Shown one piece after another: positions 1 through 11,891 of a stretch of DNA of 64,000 bases. The stretch comes from Diatrype stigma (lineage: Eukaryota > Ascomycota > Sordariomycetes > Xylariales > Diatrypaceae), in the NCBI GenBank assembly GCA_022225965.2, contig JAKJXP020000001.1, forward strand, positions 186,001-250,000, written 5' to 3'. Position 1 is the first letter of the stretch. Each line of letters starts with the position of its first letter. Position numbers and translations under genes: made by a program. The notes under the pieces are model-generated. The model was not told the origin of the DNA. It worked only from the letters and a program-made list of their open reading frames with translations, and did not search any database.

Positions 1-982
1 CCATGGTGTGGTGAGACGAACGAATGGAAGAAAGGCGGGTTAGAGATTTATTTTGGTCCCCCTGTCCCGTGTGAGTGTTTTGCTTGCTGGTGTTGAGGAA
101 GTTAAGGGATTGTGTAAGTACCAGGTAGCTAATTAGGGAGGTCAGGTGTGGGTGTAAGTGTAAGTGTAAGTAAGTAGCGGTAGCAGCAGCTGCCAGCAGC
201 GCGCTTGAACCTTACATAGGTCGGCGTGGCACTAAATCCAACGAGCCGGGACCCGCTTTTGCTTGCATCACTCAAGTTCGCTCTCTGATTATTGCCAGTC
301 ACTTTATCATATCGGGACAGGAAGCTATCACTTCGCTCTTCCAAGTAAACCTGGCTTCTCACAGTGCAGTTTGTGACCTGTTGATGCATCGAATTGTACG
401 TTCTTGTCGAGCTTGTATCAGCTATACTTCGTACTGGTGCCGAATGCATGTACGGACTGGAGGTGTATAAGCTTCCAAGTGCATTGCCGAGGCCGGTCCT
501 GGCCGGAGCACTAAAGCGGGTACATGTAGTTACTTGATTCAGGTGCCTGGCAAATGACAATGAGGATGGGGGCAGAAGCGCTACATAAGGCCTGGCTTCT
601 CCGCCGGAACAGATGCAATGAGCTCTTAAGCCCTGGTAAACCAAGTCCTGGTGAACCAGGCCCTGGTAACCCAAGTCGCATGGTAAACCTACGTACATAC
701 GAAGTACCTATATACAGTATGGTCGTGAGCATATAGTGACGTCAAGAAGTAAGGGTCGTTATAGGAAGATAAGAGATGCTTCGGTGTAGGGAGCTATCCA
801 TATTCCTTTCGCATTCTACATCGCAAAAGCCTCCTCGCCTGCTTGTTTCTGATACACCTTGGATGACTTTCCCTGACGCCCGCTCCTTTCCTCCTTCAGC
901 CTTCGACCCAACCCATCTTGTCTTGGTATCGTGGGGACGGGAGAGTCTGAGGTTCGAACTGCACGCGTTCCACTGATTACCG
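1..982. other. Intergenic stretch, no gene seen
   Basis: Lies downstream of the histidine kinase, whose stop codon is at 983-985. It holds a short hexamer run (gtgtaa, three copies, about 152-169) and an imperfect 15-16 bp triplication of a ctggtaaaccaagtc-like unit at about 632-678. Open frames here have no recognisable domain and the longest (129-698, minus) reads as low-complexity translation of these repeats. I see no RNA gene. Confidence 0.6.
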
Positions 983-3900
983 CTATTTACTGTCCCCTGC
1001 TATATTTATACTTCCCCTGGCGCTGTGCGTGTGCTCTCGTTCTCGCTCTCCTCCGTCCATCTGCTGGGCCTCCTTCAGCGCCCGCATCACGCTCGTCATC
1101 TTCTCGATCAGGTCGGGCATTCGGAAGGGCTTCACGAGCATGTCGTCGCAGCCGGCCGCCTTCGCTTCCATGATCTGCTCGGTCCGCGCGTTGGCGCTGA
1201 CCGCTATGATCGGGATCCGAGGTCCCTGCAGCTGACCCGTCCTCTCCATCTCCCGTATGTTTCGCGTGCACGTGAGGCCGTCTTGTATCGGCATTTCAAT
1301 GTCCATCAGGATCAGGTCGAGGGGGATCTGACCACCGGCGCGGGTGGTGTGCTGGATTTTGTCTAACGCCTCTAGCCCATGGTTCGCCACGTCGACGGTG
1401 TATCCGTGCTCGAGAAGCCCGCGCCTCGATATCTGCTGGTTTATGAGGTTGTCCTCGACGATCAAAATGCCATTGATGTGAATCTTGACCGGTGGAGTTT
1501 CCGCTTCAAAGGCCCTGGATTCCTCTATGCTTTGACTGAGACGAGTACTGCTACGGGACAGCCGCATATAAACAGCGTCGGCGGCAGCTCTCGCCTCGCG
1601 GAGAGCTTCGGGGCTTGGCAAATGCGCTTCGATGTAGAAGGCAAAGGTAGATCCATGGCCAGGCCGGGAAGCGACGCCAATCGCGCCATTCTGCATTTCT
1701 GTGAGCTGGCGACTGATGAATAGGCCGAGGCCGCTTCCACCATAGAGTACATGCGTTCTTGGGTTCGCCTATGCCACGATCAGGGGTCAGTTGAGACTGG
1801 TCTTAGTATGTCACGGGAACTCCCGTTGTTATCTTCGGAGATTTTTTCAATGGGAGAGCTTAGCACAAGGCCAGGGGCTCTTCAGATAATGCACAAAAAG
1901 AACAAAGGGTTTATAGTAACTTACCTGAGCAAATCGTTGGAATAACGTAGACATCTCCTCTTCTGTCATACCTTGGCCCGTATCCGTGACTTTGAACATG
2001 AGATATATCTTGTCCTCTTCTGGTACCAGTGGCAATTTCGGTACGTCATCTAAGGGAATGACTGCCGGGGGGATATATCGGACGGATGAGGCTCCTTCCT
2101 TAGGACGAGTCTTCGATGCGCTTACTTCCACAGATACGTTTCTCGCCGTCACGTCCTTCGTGAACTTCAGCGCGTTCGTGAGAAGATTGATCAGCACTTG
2201 CTTCAAGCGCGAGGGATCTAAGTCAAGAAAGTCGATGTTCAGGTCATTATATGATCGATCGACTTCCATGGACAAGTTAATGTCGACCCGGCGAGCTTCC
2301 ACTTCGAACATCTTGAAAGCTTGCCGTACGACCTGAATGGGATCCACCGTAGTTGGAGTCACAGCAAGGAGATTGGAGTCGAGCTTTGACATCGTTAAAA
2401 TGTCGTCAACTATGCGCTTCTGGTGTGCAGCGCAGGCAATGATGATCTCTCCCCCCTCGATGGCGTCTTTGAGCAAGGTAATAGCATGCGAAAAAGAGCT
2501 TCCAGTGGTCTTAGCAGCGTCGGGGCCCAGAGCGTTGCTAAGATTTTCGGCGTGCGCCTCAGCGAGTTCTTGAGCTTTCGTCAGAGAACCAATGATGGTG
2601 TCAGCTGCCTGAACGATGGCTCCCAGAGGATTACGCATCTCGTGGGAGGTTATGTCAATGAAGTTCTCCTATTCGGGATTTCCCAAGGTTAGCGATAGGT
2701 TCATCGGGAAATGTAGGAACTTTGAGGGATATCTAGAGTTTGGAGAAGTCAAACGGGGTAGCACCATGTGCGATTACAAGCTCTTGAAACACCCTCTATA
2801 TATCTCCACTGCTCAGCCCGCGAAGGCCCAGTACACATACCTGCTGGCGTTTTGACTCGATAGCCTCATCTTTCCGCTGCCGTTCTCTCTCTAGTTGCCA
2901 CCTTTGAAGAGAAACATCGCTAAGGCAGCCAGTAAAAGATCGGAGGGCTCCTTCAGAATCACGGACTGGCAAGAAAGTCGCAACGACGCATCGAGGGGCT
3001 GAAATGACATGTCCAGCGCTATCTGTCGCGACACACGTTGTCTTCAGCCGAATTTCCAAGGTACACGTTTTCTGTTCTTTGATTAATTCGTCTAGCGTAT
3101 GTTGGAGGGCCGGAATGTCAGCCTCGTCAACACAGTCACGGAAGGGCTTGACAGTGGTCTGGGCCAAGTCCACTTTCTCAATACCACAGAACTCGTAGAA
3201 AACGTTATTTGCTGAGGTCAAGTGGCCTTCTAAATCCATATCGTATAGCCCCACAGTCGCATATTCTGCCATCCGTTTGAGATTCTCGGCCTGTTTGGCC
3301 CTTCGCATAGCTTCCTCGGCGGCTTTCTTGTGAAGGGTGACATCCGTCAAGCAGGCGAGGACTTGGTTGATATTGCCATCCGGGGCACGTTCGGCCTTTA
3401 GGGATGCTAGAACATGTCTTTCGTCCCCGCTGTCTATGTCTAGATCTAATCCTGCTTTCTCTAGGCTCGGAGAACTCCCGATTGGATGTTGCAACGGAGT
3501 TTCACCATTTAATGACCTGCGTACTCGAAACTCAATCACACTCGAGAGATTCCTCCGGAGTTCACCGAACGCACGTCGCACATTCGGTCGATCCTCCTCA
3601 ACAACGCAGTTAAGGAACGCCTCGGATGTTACTGGAGCAGTCTTGGGCTGGCCAGTTATGCGATACCACGAGTCGTTGGCAAAGGTCAGTCTGCCATGAC
3701 GATCAGCGAAGCACATACCGACTGGGATGAATTCAGCAATGGCTTGTAACTTCTGCATGGTTTCGTTGGCCTCTTTTGTTCGAAATTCAAGCTTCTCCTT
3801 AAGTCTTGCTTGGTCGTAAGCAGCCTGTTCTGCCATATTACGGCCTCGCCGCGCTTCCTCCTCGAGCAACACCGTGGATGCCAATGTCGAGGCGAGTTTT

Positions 3901-5360
3901 TGGCTAAGCAAAGATATATATTGCCGGTACTCGTTATCGAAAGGTGCGCGGGGATTGATCCCAAGGAGAAGGAGCCCTTTCACATGCTCGTCTTTAGTGG
4001 GCAGTATGGGGAAGATAACGGCCTCGCGACAAGGTTCTGTGAAGCCGCGCCACTTCAATCCCTCGAGTAGAGGTGCTGGGAAGGACCCATCTTTAGTCTG
4101 AAGCAGGATAGGTTTTCGCAGGTCTATTGCTCTCGCGAAAGCAGGAGACAGGCCTGCCTTTCTCTCATCAAGGGACACAACAGGCGGGATGATTGGGTGG
4201 CCATCTGGAATGTCAAGGCTACCTTCCAACCGACAAACCATTTCGAGGCCAGGCCAATTCGTACCATCTTCAACTGAGTATAGTATAGCAAGGGGCACAT
4301 CGTAGCTGGGTTTGACTGCCGCTAGATTTTGGAGCAGCATGGCCCAATACGACTTAACGTCATGTGCCGTACCTAGCATATCACCCAATTCGATAAGCAT
4401 TCTAGCGCGTCGTTCCCAAAGTCGTCTTGAGGTGGCGTCAACAGCAACGTGTATGAAGCCAAAGCACTTTCTATCCTTAGGAATGGGAACGATAGTCCAT
4501 GTGACGTACGTCTCTACCAAGGTCCCATCTGCGCTTTGGAGGAAGAGGCACCATTCGTGCTCGCTTTTCATATATTGTCCAGACTCACTTTCGCGCATGG
4601 TGCGCTTGAGCTCTTCGTGTGTATCCGGCCATACATCTTCGACAGGTCTTCCTAACATGCTTTGATGCTTGGAGCTTCTTAGCTTGGTGCTAAACGCTTC
4701 ATTGTATAGCGTTGTTAGGTCATTGCCCCAATAAAGAGCAACTGGTCGAGGATCAGCCAAGATCTGAGCGAAAGACTGCCGAAGTAATGCAGGCCAGTCC
4801 CGCATAGGCCCGAGCGGTGTTGACGCCCAGTCGAAATTTCTGATGACATCGACAAAAGGTCCCTTCTCCCGCGTAAAGTCTTCGAGGACCCAGTGCTGGG
4901 TCGTACCAGTGGAAGAAGGCCCGGGGGCGGAACGTTCCGTCGTTGTAGAACGTTCCGTCGTGGCAGCTTGTTCCGTCGTGACAGTGCGCCAAGGGCCAGT
5001 ACTCGCTTCAGGCTGATGTTCATTCTGCTCCGACGTGAACTGATGATTACTACCAACGACGACCCATCTGTTGCGAACCACTGACCGTGTCCAAAGCTTG
5101 TTCATATACGTGGCGCAAGCCCGCGGCGCCACTCTGTCGGGACGGGGTTGCGCATCGCCACCTCTAACCCAGGTCCAAAAGTCTCCATCGCGTGGCTGGG
5201 CAGTACCATCCAACGTTTCATATAGGATTTTGTCCGCACGCAAGGCAGGATTCGCGTAGACTATAGTGAAATCTTGAGACGGGAGGGCGATGATGAAAGT
5301 TGGTCGTATATCAGCTTCGAGGAGCTCAACAACGCCGATGTCGGGGCAAGACGGATGCAT
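983..5360 (-). CDS. Hybrid histidine kinase with PAS and GAF sensor domains
   Basis: Three exons: 5360-2841, 2668-1925, 1768-983; introns of 172 and 156 nt, both phase 0; 1349 residues. It is a two-component phosphorelay sensor: autophosphorylates on His, passes phosphate to its own receiver Asp, then presumably to an HPt protein. Visible order: N-terminal PAS-like segment (about 20-105), a second PAS-like segment with the TPLGP signature (171-311), GAF-like segment (321-501), short coiled coil, two PAS domains (541-676, 691-826), HisKA with SHEMRNP (His about 849), HATPase with N box (INLLTNALKFT), DTGQG and GGSGLGLF, then a receiver with ILMDIEMP (Asp about 1244) and VKPF. The junctions restore the family run RFAQ/ANPRTHV. 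The open frame extends to a TTG at 5402 with an in-frame stop just upstream, so I take the first ATG. No membrane segment is visible, suggesting a cytosolic sensor. The ligand cannot be read from sequence. Confidence 0.93.
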
Positions 5361-7879
5361 GATAAAGCAAGTAGAGTTGACGTCGAGGTCAATGCTACTC
5401 AAAGCAGATCGTCAGGCACAGGTGCACAGTGGGAGCTAGGGATCTGCATTACTCTAAAGGGGGATTGGTGATGGACGATGCATTCTAGCCCCTAACTAGG
5501 CCGTCTAGCAGGGCGACAATGGCGTCAGATGCCCGATGTCAGAGTCGCATGACCCTTGCAATCGAAAGCGATAACTAGCGGTAGAGGGAACTGGACCAAG
5601 CAATGCGGTGCGATGCGGTGCGGTGCGGTGCGGTGCGGTGCGATGTGATGATGTGCGGCGTTGTACAAGATATGCAAGGTAGACAGATTTGCCGTGGATG
5701 AAGATGCGACTAGGGGTTCTGCAGGTGAGAAAGGGGGGAGCTCAGAATTGACGTGGATGTCATGACTACCTAGTAATAGGTATGGACCATACGGCTACTC
5801 TATCGGGATAAATCGGTGGTGTGGGCTGGCCAGATGGAGCCACTTCGGCAGGTAGGATCAGGATCTAATGTCAGCATGTAGTAGATATGTAGTATGTATA
5901 CAGTATACCTACGTATGTAGGTAGCTGGTCGGGTGGTAGAGGAAGACGAGCAACGAGCAATAGATAGGAGGTGGTAGATAGTTGGGTAGGAGGGCAGTCG
6001 AGGGATTCTAGAGGTAGGATTCTAGAACAGGAAATCTGATGTCTGACAAGCCTCTACTGCAGGTGGTCGATAGATGCCCGATCTCTAGCGACGGAAGCTT
6101 AACTTCTTTCGAAGGTTCCGATGGAGAAGCCGGATCAGACTCGAGCGCAGAGTCAAGGGTGAAGGGGTGTCCTTGCCAACCTGTATCTACCGGTTCTTCA
6201 CCTGCAGGTGTTCACCATACCAGCGTACCGACTTACATCCAATATGTAAGTAAAGTAGGCAGGGCCGGCTGGTATGGCAGGCTGGCAGGAGGTATATATC
6301 AGGTTATTAATTATGTGGACCGACCATCTCGTGGTCTTGGCAAGCCCCAGGCCGGACCTGCTAGCCTCTGGAGCTAACCCGGACGAGTCTAAAGTCGATG
6401 TCCATGGATGCCACCTGCGCACCTGCACCTCCCGGATTTTAGGGAGAGCAAGAAATGAGGGGTTTGAAGCTTTCAATCCTACCAACAGACGTTACATACA
6501 ACCCCTACTTATAGCTAATCATTACCAATTATCCTGCGATCTTCCTGCCTCCTTGTCTAGTTGAGGATACCCAGCACCAACTGTAGTAGCCTTACATCAG
6601 TGTACATCAGTAACGGAAAATCATTCATATCCAGGAATGACGTCGTTGGGATTTTTGGCTCAGTATGTCTAGTACTTATGGCCCTATTGCTTTCGATTAC
6701 CTAATTCGTACTACAGGCGCGAACAAAAAAGAAGTCGTCCATGTAATAGAATAGGTATTACCAGTCACCACACTACCTAGGTATGTAGCTAACTACTCAA
6801 GGGTGAGCCTCCGGCCCTCCGCACCTGCGTACACAACTTAGAGTTATTTAGTGTTGAACCAACCAACCATTCGGGTTGAAGCTGAAGACTGTACGTAGCT
6901 ACTTCCTGCCTGAACAGTGTATTAGAGGTTTAATGTTACACCATCTTTCAGGTGAGAGGGACTAAGCTCGGGGGGTAACCAGGAACTAAGCTTGGTGGGG
7001 TGTGGGGTGGGTTGGTATTAGCCACATTATAACGTCAAGGCAAGTCTGCACGGTTAATGGTTGCTCTTGTTTCTTCCCCCATCACATCCTCATCTTCTCG
7101 AGATACGCATATAAGATTTACCAAACTATATAACCATAATGCTGCAGTTAATGCTTCGGACGATTCGCTGGTCCGTTTGAAAGTCTGCAAAGGGGCTGAG
7201 CCACCTACATATATATCCACTTATTATCGAATGATCTTAGGCCGCTTACCAATGAGATTACCAATTGCTGTAGGCATGTGGCCCAGTAGCATAGCGTCCT
7301 AACGAGTATCACAGGTCAAACCGTCAAAGCGTTTGCAATCTGTATCAATAGTTTTGTTTTGTCTTATATCTTACCTCATTACTTACCAGTGGTATTATAT
7401 ATGCTATCGATCCTTAGCAGGTACTTGAAGTGCCTTATTTATAGTGTGGTTTCACCAACACCCAGCCCGAAAAGGGGAATTGGAGTCTCGTCCATTAACA
7501 AAATTTCTTGTAAAGTAGTCGGCATCTGATCATCTAACACCAGAAAAAGCCTGACCATATTGCTGACTAGCACCGGTGTTGAGTATCGCTTTCCACTGTA
7601 ACTCTTCTATATACCTATGTACAACCCATTTCTGCATAAACTCTCCTAGCACCCGAGAAGACTAGGGTGAAAACCCTGATGTCTCGATTGTTAGCATCGA
7701 CGAATTGCACGGGGCGAGTTTCGTTCTAGCCATTTACTTCGTAGCTACTTAGATTACTTAACCAAGTTGAACTAACGGCTGTCACTCCACTTCATTCCGT
7801 GATTTCACCTATGAAGCGGCTTCATGAAGTAGGAGGACCGAACACCACAACCCTCCATGTGAGATCGTATATGAGCTTT
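5361..7879. other. Long intergenic region upstream of the histidine kinase
   Basis: About 2.5 kb without a convincing gene. The part next to the kinase should contain its promoter and 5' leader. Short open frames at 6039-6377, 6274-6564 and 7057-7302 have no domain, no splice-extended continuation and no codon bias. The only structured feature is the TGCGG pentamer array listed separately, plus scattered taggta/tacgta-type short palindromes around 5880-5935. Confidence 0.6.
5604..5643. repeat. TGCGG pentanucleotide array, eight units
   Basis: Eight consecutive 5 bp units; six are tgcgg and two (second and last) are tgcga. Lies about 245 bp upstream of the histidine kinase start codon, so it is probably in its promoter or 5' leader. 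It is likely length-variable between strains. Confidence 0.9.
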
Positions 7880-8473
7880 CTACTCTCCCTCCATGACACC
7901 TTCTTCTCCAAGCCGCTTCATAAACTCGACCTCTCTTCGACATATGAGCCATTGCCCGCTAGCACCTGGCAAACTCTCTTTACCCTCAACCAAGGTGAGG
8001 ACATCGATGTACTTGCCCCAGGCCGTGATCTCCTTGCCCTCCCATTTCCCCTTTCCAAAATGGATACCGGTGAAATAAGTTACGCTCTCCGCGGTCCTGC
8101 CATCGGCAGATATGGAGATGGTCTGCGTCGTCAGAGCGTGCTGGGTCGTAACCGCGGCCAATCTATCGGTGTTCTCATCAGTTAGACAGGCCGGCCGACA
8201 AACGCCTTGACGGTCTCTGCTATTACACTTCTCCAGCCTCTTGAGGCCCCCTTAGAGTGTAGACTTCGAGGTGTGGAGCGTCGCTCACCTCTTCTGTATA
8301 GCGGCCGCAACATTTCGTACACCTTTCAGATTCGTGTCGAATGGATACTTCCCATCAACATCTTCCGTGAAGACTTGCTCTAGCAAGCCGAAGTCCTTGG
8401 TATCTAGCGCGATGCAGTATCTCGAGAGAGTGTTTTGAATCGCGAAGTAGTCGATTGGGTTCTGTGGCGCCAT
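7880..8473 (-). CDS. SnoaL-like (NTF2-fold) protein
   Basis: Two exons, 8473-8289 and 8162-7880, joined across a 126 nt intron (donor GTGAGC, acceptor GATAG, phase 2) to give 155 residues. The fold is the SnoaL_4/NTF2-like cone: an N-terminal helix (pattern D-x-x-AIQNTLSRYC-x-ALDTKD), then the VFTEDV segment, and after the junction a QHALTT stretch, TYFTGIHFGKG and a C-terminal GQWLICRREVEFM strand. Length and layout match the many fungal single-domain members. Relatives are polyketide cyclases, dehydratases or small-ligand proteins, so the exact reaction cannot be assigned. The intron choice is well constrained, because an alternative acceptor further upstream (GTCAAG) runs into a stop. It stands alone, about 1 kb from its neighbours. 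Confidence 0.85.
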
Positions 8474-9512
8474 TGTTCAAATTTAGGAGGGATGATCAAT
8501 ACCCAGTGAAGATGGAAAGGGGGGAGATTGGGAGTTGGTATTTGAAGGCTCACTCGAAACATTGGGGATCTCCGGTTCTCCCAATCTTACCCCTCGGAAA
8601 AGCCCCTCGTGCCTTTACGTGATTGGACAATCTGCTTATGAATAATATGACCGCATGTATATTTAAACCGAAATAATAAAGTAAGGCATGCTCGATAGGT
8701 TTCTCTGTCGTATTAAACTTCATCCCGTCAAAATTGACAACCTAGGTGGGACTGAAAGACCAGGTGTCTTCACAATATTAACACGAAGTTATTTAGGTTT
8801 TAAGCATTTCACTTCGTAATCCCATTTGCTTAGTGGTTTTTGGTAGCAGTAGCAGACAAGAAACCAAGGCCCCATCGTCGTGTATAACGATGATCCCTTT
8901 GTCCAGGTGCCCTTGGGGCTGGGGATACAGTAACGAGTGGCACATCACAATACCACGTGTCATAATTGCTATGCATCAGCGAACTTTATAGATCCAAAGC
9001 TCGTTGTGGAATAGGACAAATGGAAAAGCTCATTCCTACCAATTAGCTAACTCAGTCTCCATGTGATATGTCTAGGTTGATACAGCCTTTATATCCTTCA
9101 TTCATTCTGCTTGCCAATACTTAGCGATGCCTTAAGCGAACTCTCATCCCGGTAACGTTCGAAGCATGAGATGGTCTCTTTGCCACGCAGTCAGGTAGTG
9201 TCAGGGTTCACAAGCTGGCTAGTTGGATGACAGCTCATTTGTTTCATGATGGCACTGGTGGTTTGGACCTGGATCTGACAAAGACTTCGAAGTAGAGGAT
9301 ATGTCTATATATCCGCATTACTGGCGAACCGGGATCCATGCAGTCAGGGGTTTCAACAAGGTCGTCTATTTTCGTACAGGTTTTTATCTCAAGGTCGTGT
9401 CGATCGAACTTCTTCGCGTCACAATATAAACTTGCGGATCGACTCAAATCCACCCTTTCCTCATCCTATAGACTCATCGAACTGGAAGGGTGACCAAGAT
9501 AGAAACAAGACG
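8474..9512. other. Intergenic region between divergent genes
   Basis: About 1.04 kb separating the divergently transcribed SnoaL-like gene and the two-helix membrane protein. It presumably holds both promoters. I see no open frame with coding character, no repeat and no RNA gene. Confidence 0.6.
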
Positions 9513-10751
9513 ATGTCAGCCGGGGCCATGGCTCGCCGCCGCGGCGAATTCATCGATGCGGTAAACGCACTGATCGGCGCTATGAGATCTAGCACGCCAT
9601 GGGAGTTCTGCGGCACGATCTGGAACCCAGGCTACGGGCCTGAAGCAGCCGAGCCCCTATTCGATAGCGTGATATTCTGGGCGCTGGCCGCCGGCTCACT
9701 GTATAGTATCGGGGTGGCCGCGGCGGTGGTCGGCCTCATTGCTCGGCATCAGAAGCAGCAGCAGCAGCAGCCCCCTGACGACGCGGTCAAGTTCCTTCTC
9801 GCGAAGATTAAGCGTATATGTGTAGGGTACCTAGTCGTCTGGATAATCTTGTTCCTCATTGGTGGTATCTTGCGGGTGCGCATCGCCTACTTCAAGTGCG
9901 GCCCGGGCCCGCCTCCGCCGCGCTACCCGGCTTATGTGCCGCCGCCGGGGTGGGACACCGACCTCGATGCCGAGGAGAGGCATGCGCGGGTGTCGTCGTC
10001 ATCATCGTCGGCGTTATATTCGGTGGGCTCCAAGGTCGACGCGCCGGGTGATAGTAGCACGGGGCTTACTCGGGCAAGCCGGTACGACGGACGGGGTGCC
10101 ACTGGTAGGACGACGAACCCGTACGAGCTACCACTGCAGAAACAGCAGCAATTCTCAGACGGCGCGGCTCCTACTCGGATAATACCTCACCGGCGCACGA
10201 GAGAGGCAGATTCGCATTCGAGTTACGAGCCATTCCGCAACAGCGCGTACAGGCCTTTCGTCCCCTCATTAGGGGTATCTCCTAATATATCTCCTCGGTT
10301 AGCACCCCAAGACCAAAACTCTTATCAGAGCCGTGGGCCCACTTCATCTTCAAATAATGGCCCAGCCCGGAGCGCCGTGGGTAGGAAATTCTCGTGGGAT
10401 GACGAGAGCGACTTACACGAGCGAAGACAACCGAGCAGCAGCAGCCTCGTAACTGCAGTCTCGGCGGCAGCGACATCGACGACGACGGCAGCAACCACCA
10501 GCAATCGCAAATTGCAGGATTCGCGGCCTTCCCGCGAGACCCTCGGCGATGCGCGTCGCTATGCTGTCGTCGCAGAGGGCCCTTCCCACCGCCAGGCTAG
10601 CGTCAGGGCTGGTGTGGGCGACGCCCGCATGCCGTCGGATCTCGCAGAGCGCGTCAGTAGCGAGCGCATCAGGGAGTCACAGAGAAGCGATACGGCTGTT
10701 CGCAACTATTCTCGCCCCGGAGCGCCTCGACGGGATCCGCGGTCGAGTTAG
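9513..10751 (+). CDS. Two-helix membrane protein with disordered tail, function unknown
   Basis: Single exon, 412 residues from the ATG at 9513; the open frame reaches further up only to a TTG at 9432. I do not recognise the family. Residues about 53-77 and 103-121 form two hydrophobic segments (VIFWALAAGSLYSIGVAAAV; YLVVWIILFLIGGIL), separated by a short Gln-rich linker (QKQQQQQPP). Before the first helix is a Cys-containing motif (PWEFCGTIWNPG), and just after the second is YFKCGPGPPPPRYP. From about residue 140 onward the protein is Ser/Arg/Pro-rich and predicted disordered, with Ser and Thr/Ala runs. This suggests a membrane anchor with a cytosolic phosphorylatable tail, which is inference. 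Gln and Ser runs come from CAG and TCG/TCA repeats in the DNA. Confidence 0.75.
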   Translation: MSAGAMARRRGEFIDAVNALIGAMRSSTPWEFCGTIWNPGYGPEAAEPLFDSVIFWALAAGSLYSIGVAAAVVGLIARHQKQQQQQPPDDAVKFLLAKIKRICVGYLVVWIILFLIGGILRVRIAYFKCGPGPPPPRYPAYVPPPGWDTDLDAEERHARVSSSSSSALYSVGSKVDAPGDSSTGLTRASRYDGRGATGRTTNPYELPLQKQQQFSDGAAPTRIIPHRRTREADSHSSYEPFRNSAYRPFVPSLGVSPNISPRLAPQDQNSYQSRGPTSSSNNGPARSAVGRKFSWDDESDLHERRQPSSSSLVTAVSAAATSTTTAATTSNRKLQDSRPSRETLGDARRYAVVAEGPSHRQASVRAGVGDARMPSDLAERVSSERIRESQRSDTAVRNYSRPGAPRRDPRSS

Positions 10752-11332
10752 GCCAGATCAGGATACACTTTTGTGTGCATAGTTCAGCTTAGGTATGCGT
10801 AAACCTTTATGAGTTGTCATGTCTTATGAATCTGAAGAAACCTTGGTACTTCAAACGGCCTCCAAATCGTGGGGTCGTCTAAGTTGGCCATACCTGGAGG
10901 TAGTTGAGCATTAATGGCAATTTGCATGTTTGGGAACTTTGGAGTTCTAGAAATAGGGGTATAGTTACTATTCTAAAGAGGAGCTTATTTCATGACAAGA
11001 GATTTAGGCTAGGAATACAGGCTTATGTAAGTACACAATCCGGTCACAAGGATTCTTGTTCCTCTTGTGCCTCCTGTTTCCTGTAATTTGGCTCACAAAG
11101 CAACTAGTCTCAGGACTTAGCCATACGTACCCATTTTTCAATCTCGCACCGGACTAAAGGGGTTGTGTCTCATGGGATCAATGATTTCCAACAATCATAT
11201 ATGGTCAGTAGATACAACTCGACTAAGAAACAGAAATCACTTTGAAGATGCGATCAAGAAACTTTTTATCATTCGGATGCAAGTGTCTATTTATAACTCG
11301 TGTATATCACACATTTATTTGATGCTAGTTAG
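10752..11332. other. Intergenic region between convergent genes
   Basis: About 580 bp, AT-richer than the flanking coding sequence, lying between the 3' ends of the two-helix membrane protein and the ankyrin gene. It likely contains only 3' untranslated sequence; no gene or repeat is visible. Confidence 0.6.
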
Positions 11333-11891
11333 TTAGTTTATCTCCCTCGGAATACTTGCCTTCCTGAAGTTACCCAGCTGGGCAACACCATTGTCATGTG
11401 TAAAGTTCAGTTCAGTAGGTTCAAGATTCGGCAAGACAGGTCAAGACTTACCAGCCAGCTGCCCGAAGGTCGAGAACCTCCACGATCCCCGTATGCCCGT
11501 TCACCCGCGCCAGGTCTCTCGCCAACTCGTAGTCGAAGTCCTCGTAGTCGGCGCAGTTGTCCAGGAGGTACACGACGACATCGAGATCCCCCGCGGCCGC
11601 CGCGACATTAAGTAGGCTCTCGCCGTCGTGGAGGAGGGCTTCTCCACTTACCTCGGGGCAACGGATAAGGATCGAGAGGCAGTATCCTAGGACTTCCCGT
11701 GCGCCATGCTCTATGGCAATGTGGATGAGCGTCTTGCCGTTGTCCTGATCCCGAGCGGCTGCGATGATTGCTGCCTTGGTGACACGGCTTTCGCTGCCGA
11801 GATTGGTGACCAGTAAGGCGAATTGGTGGACGTTGTCCTCGCGAGCATACTTGACGAGGTTTCTCTGGTTGGCGGGGCTGATAGTGGCCAT
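11333..11891 (-). CDS. Small ankyrin-repeat protein
   Basis: Two exons: 11891-11452 and 11363-11333, with an 88 nt intron (donor GTAAGT, acceptor TTCAG, phase 2). The protein is 156 residues. Without splicing the frame stops inside the donor site (TGGTAAG); the perfect GTAAGT and the in-frame short exon ending REIN make the spliced form more likely. Ankyrin-type helix pairs are visible as GKTLIHIAIEHGAREVLGYCL and ESLLNVAAAAGDLDVVVYLL, followed by ARVNGHTGIVEVLDL. The whole protein is one compact repeat stack with no other domain. Ankyrin proteins bind partner proteins, and nothing here tells which. The start sits in a good context (GTCACCATGG). Confidence 0.82.

Noticed and set aside
129..698. 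189-codon minus-strand frame
   Set aside because: Begins in the imperfect repeat at 632-678, shows no domain, no codon bias and no splice-consistent extension.
930..985. Possible tRNA B box (ggttcgaact)
   Set aside because: The word does not complete the GGTTCRANYCC pattern and no cloverleaf could be paired around it.
5361..5402. Longer histidine kinase start at 5402
   Set aside because: The codon at 5402 is TTG, not ATG, and an in-frame stop lies just upstream; the ATG at 5360 is the first usable start unless there is an unseen upstream exon.
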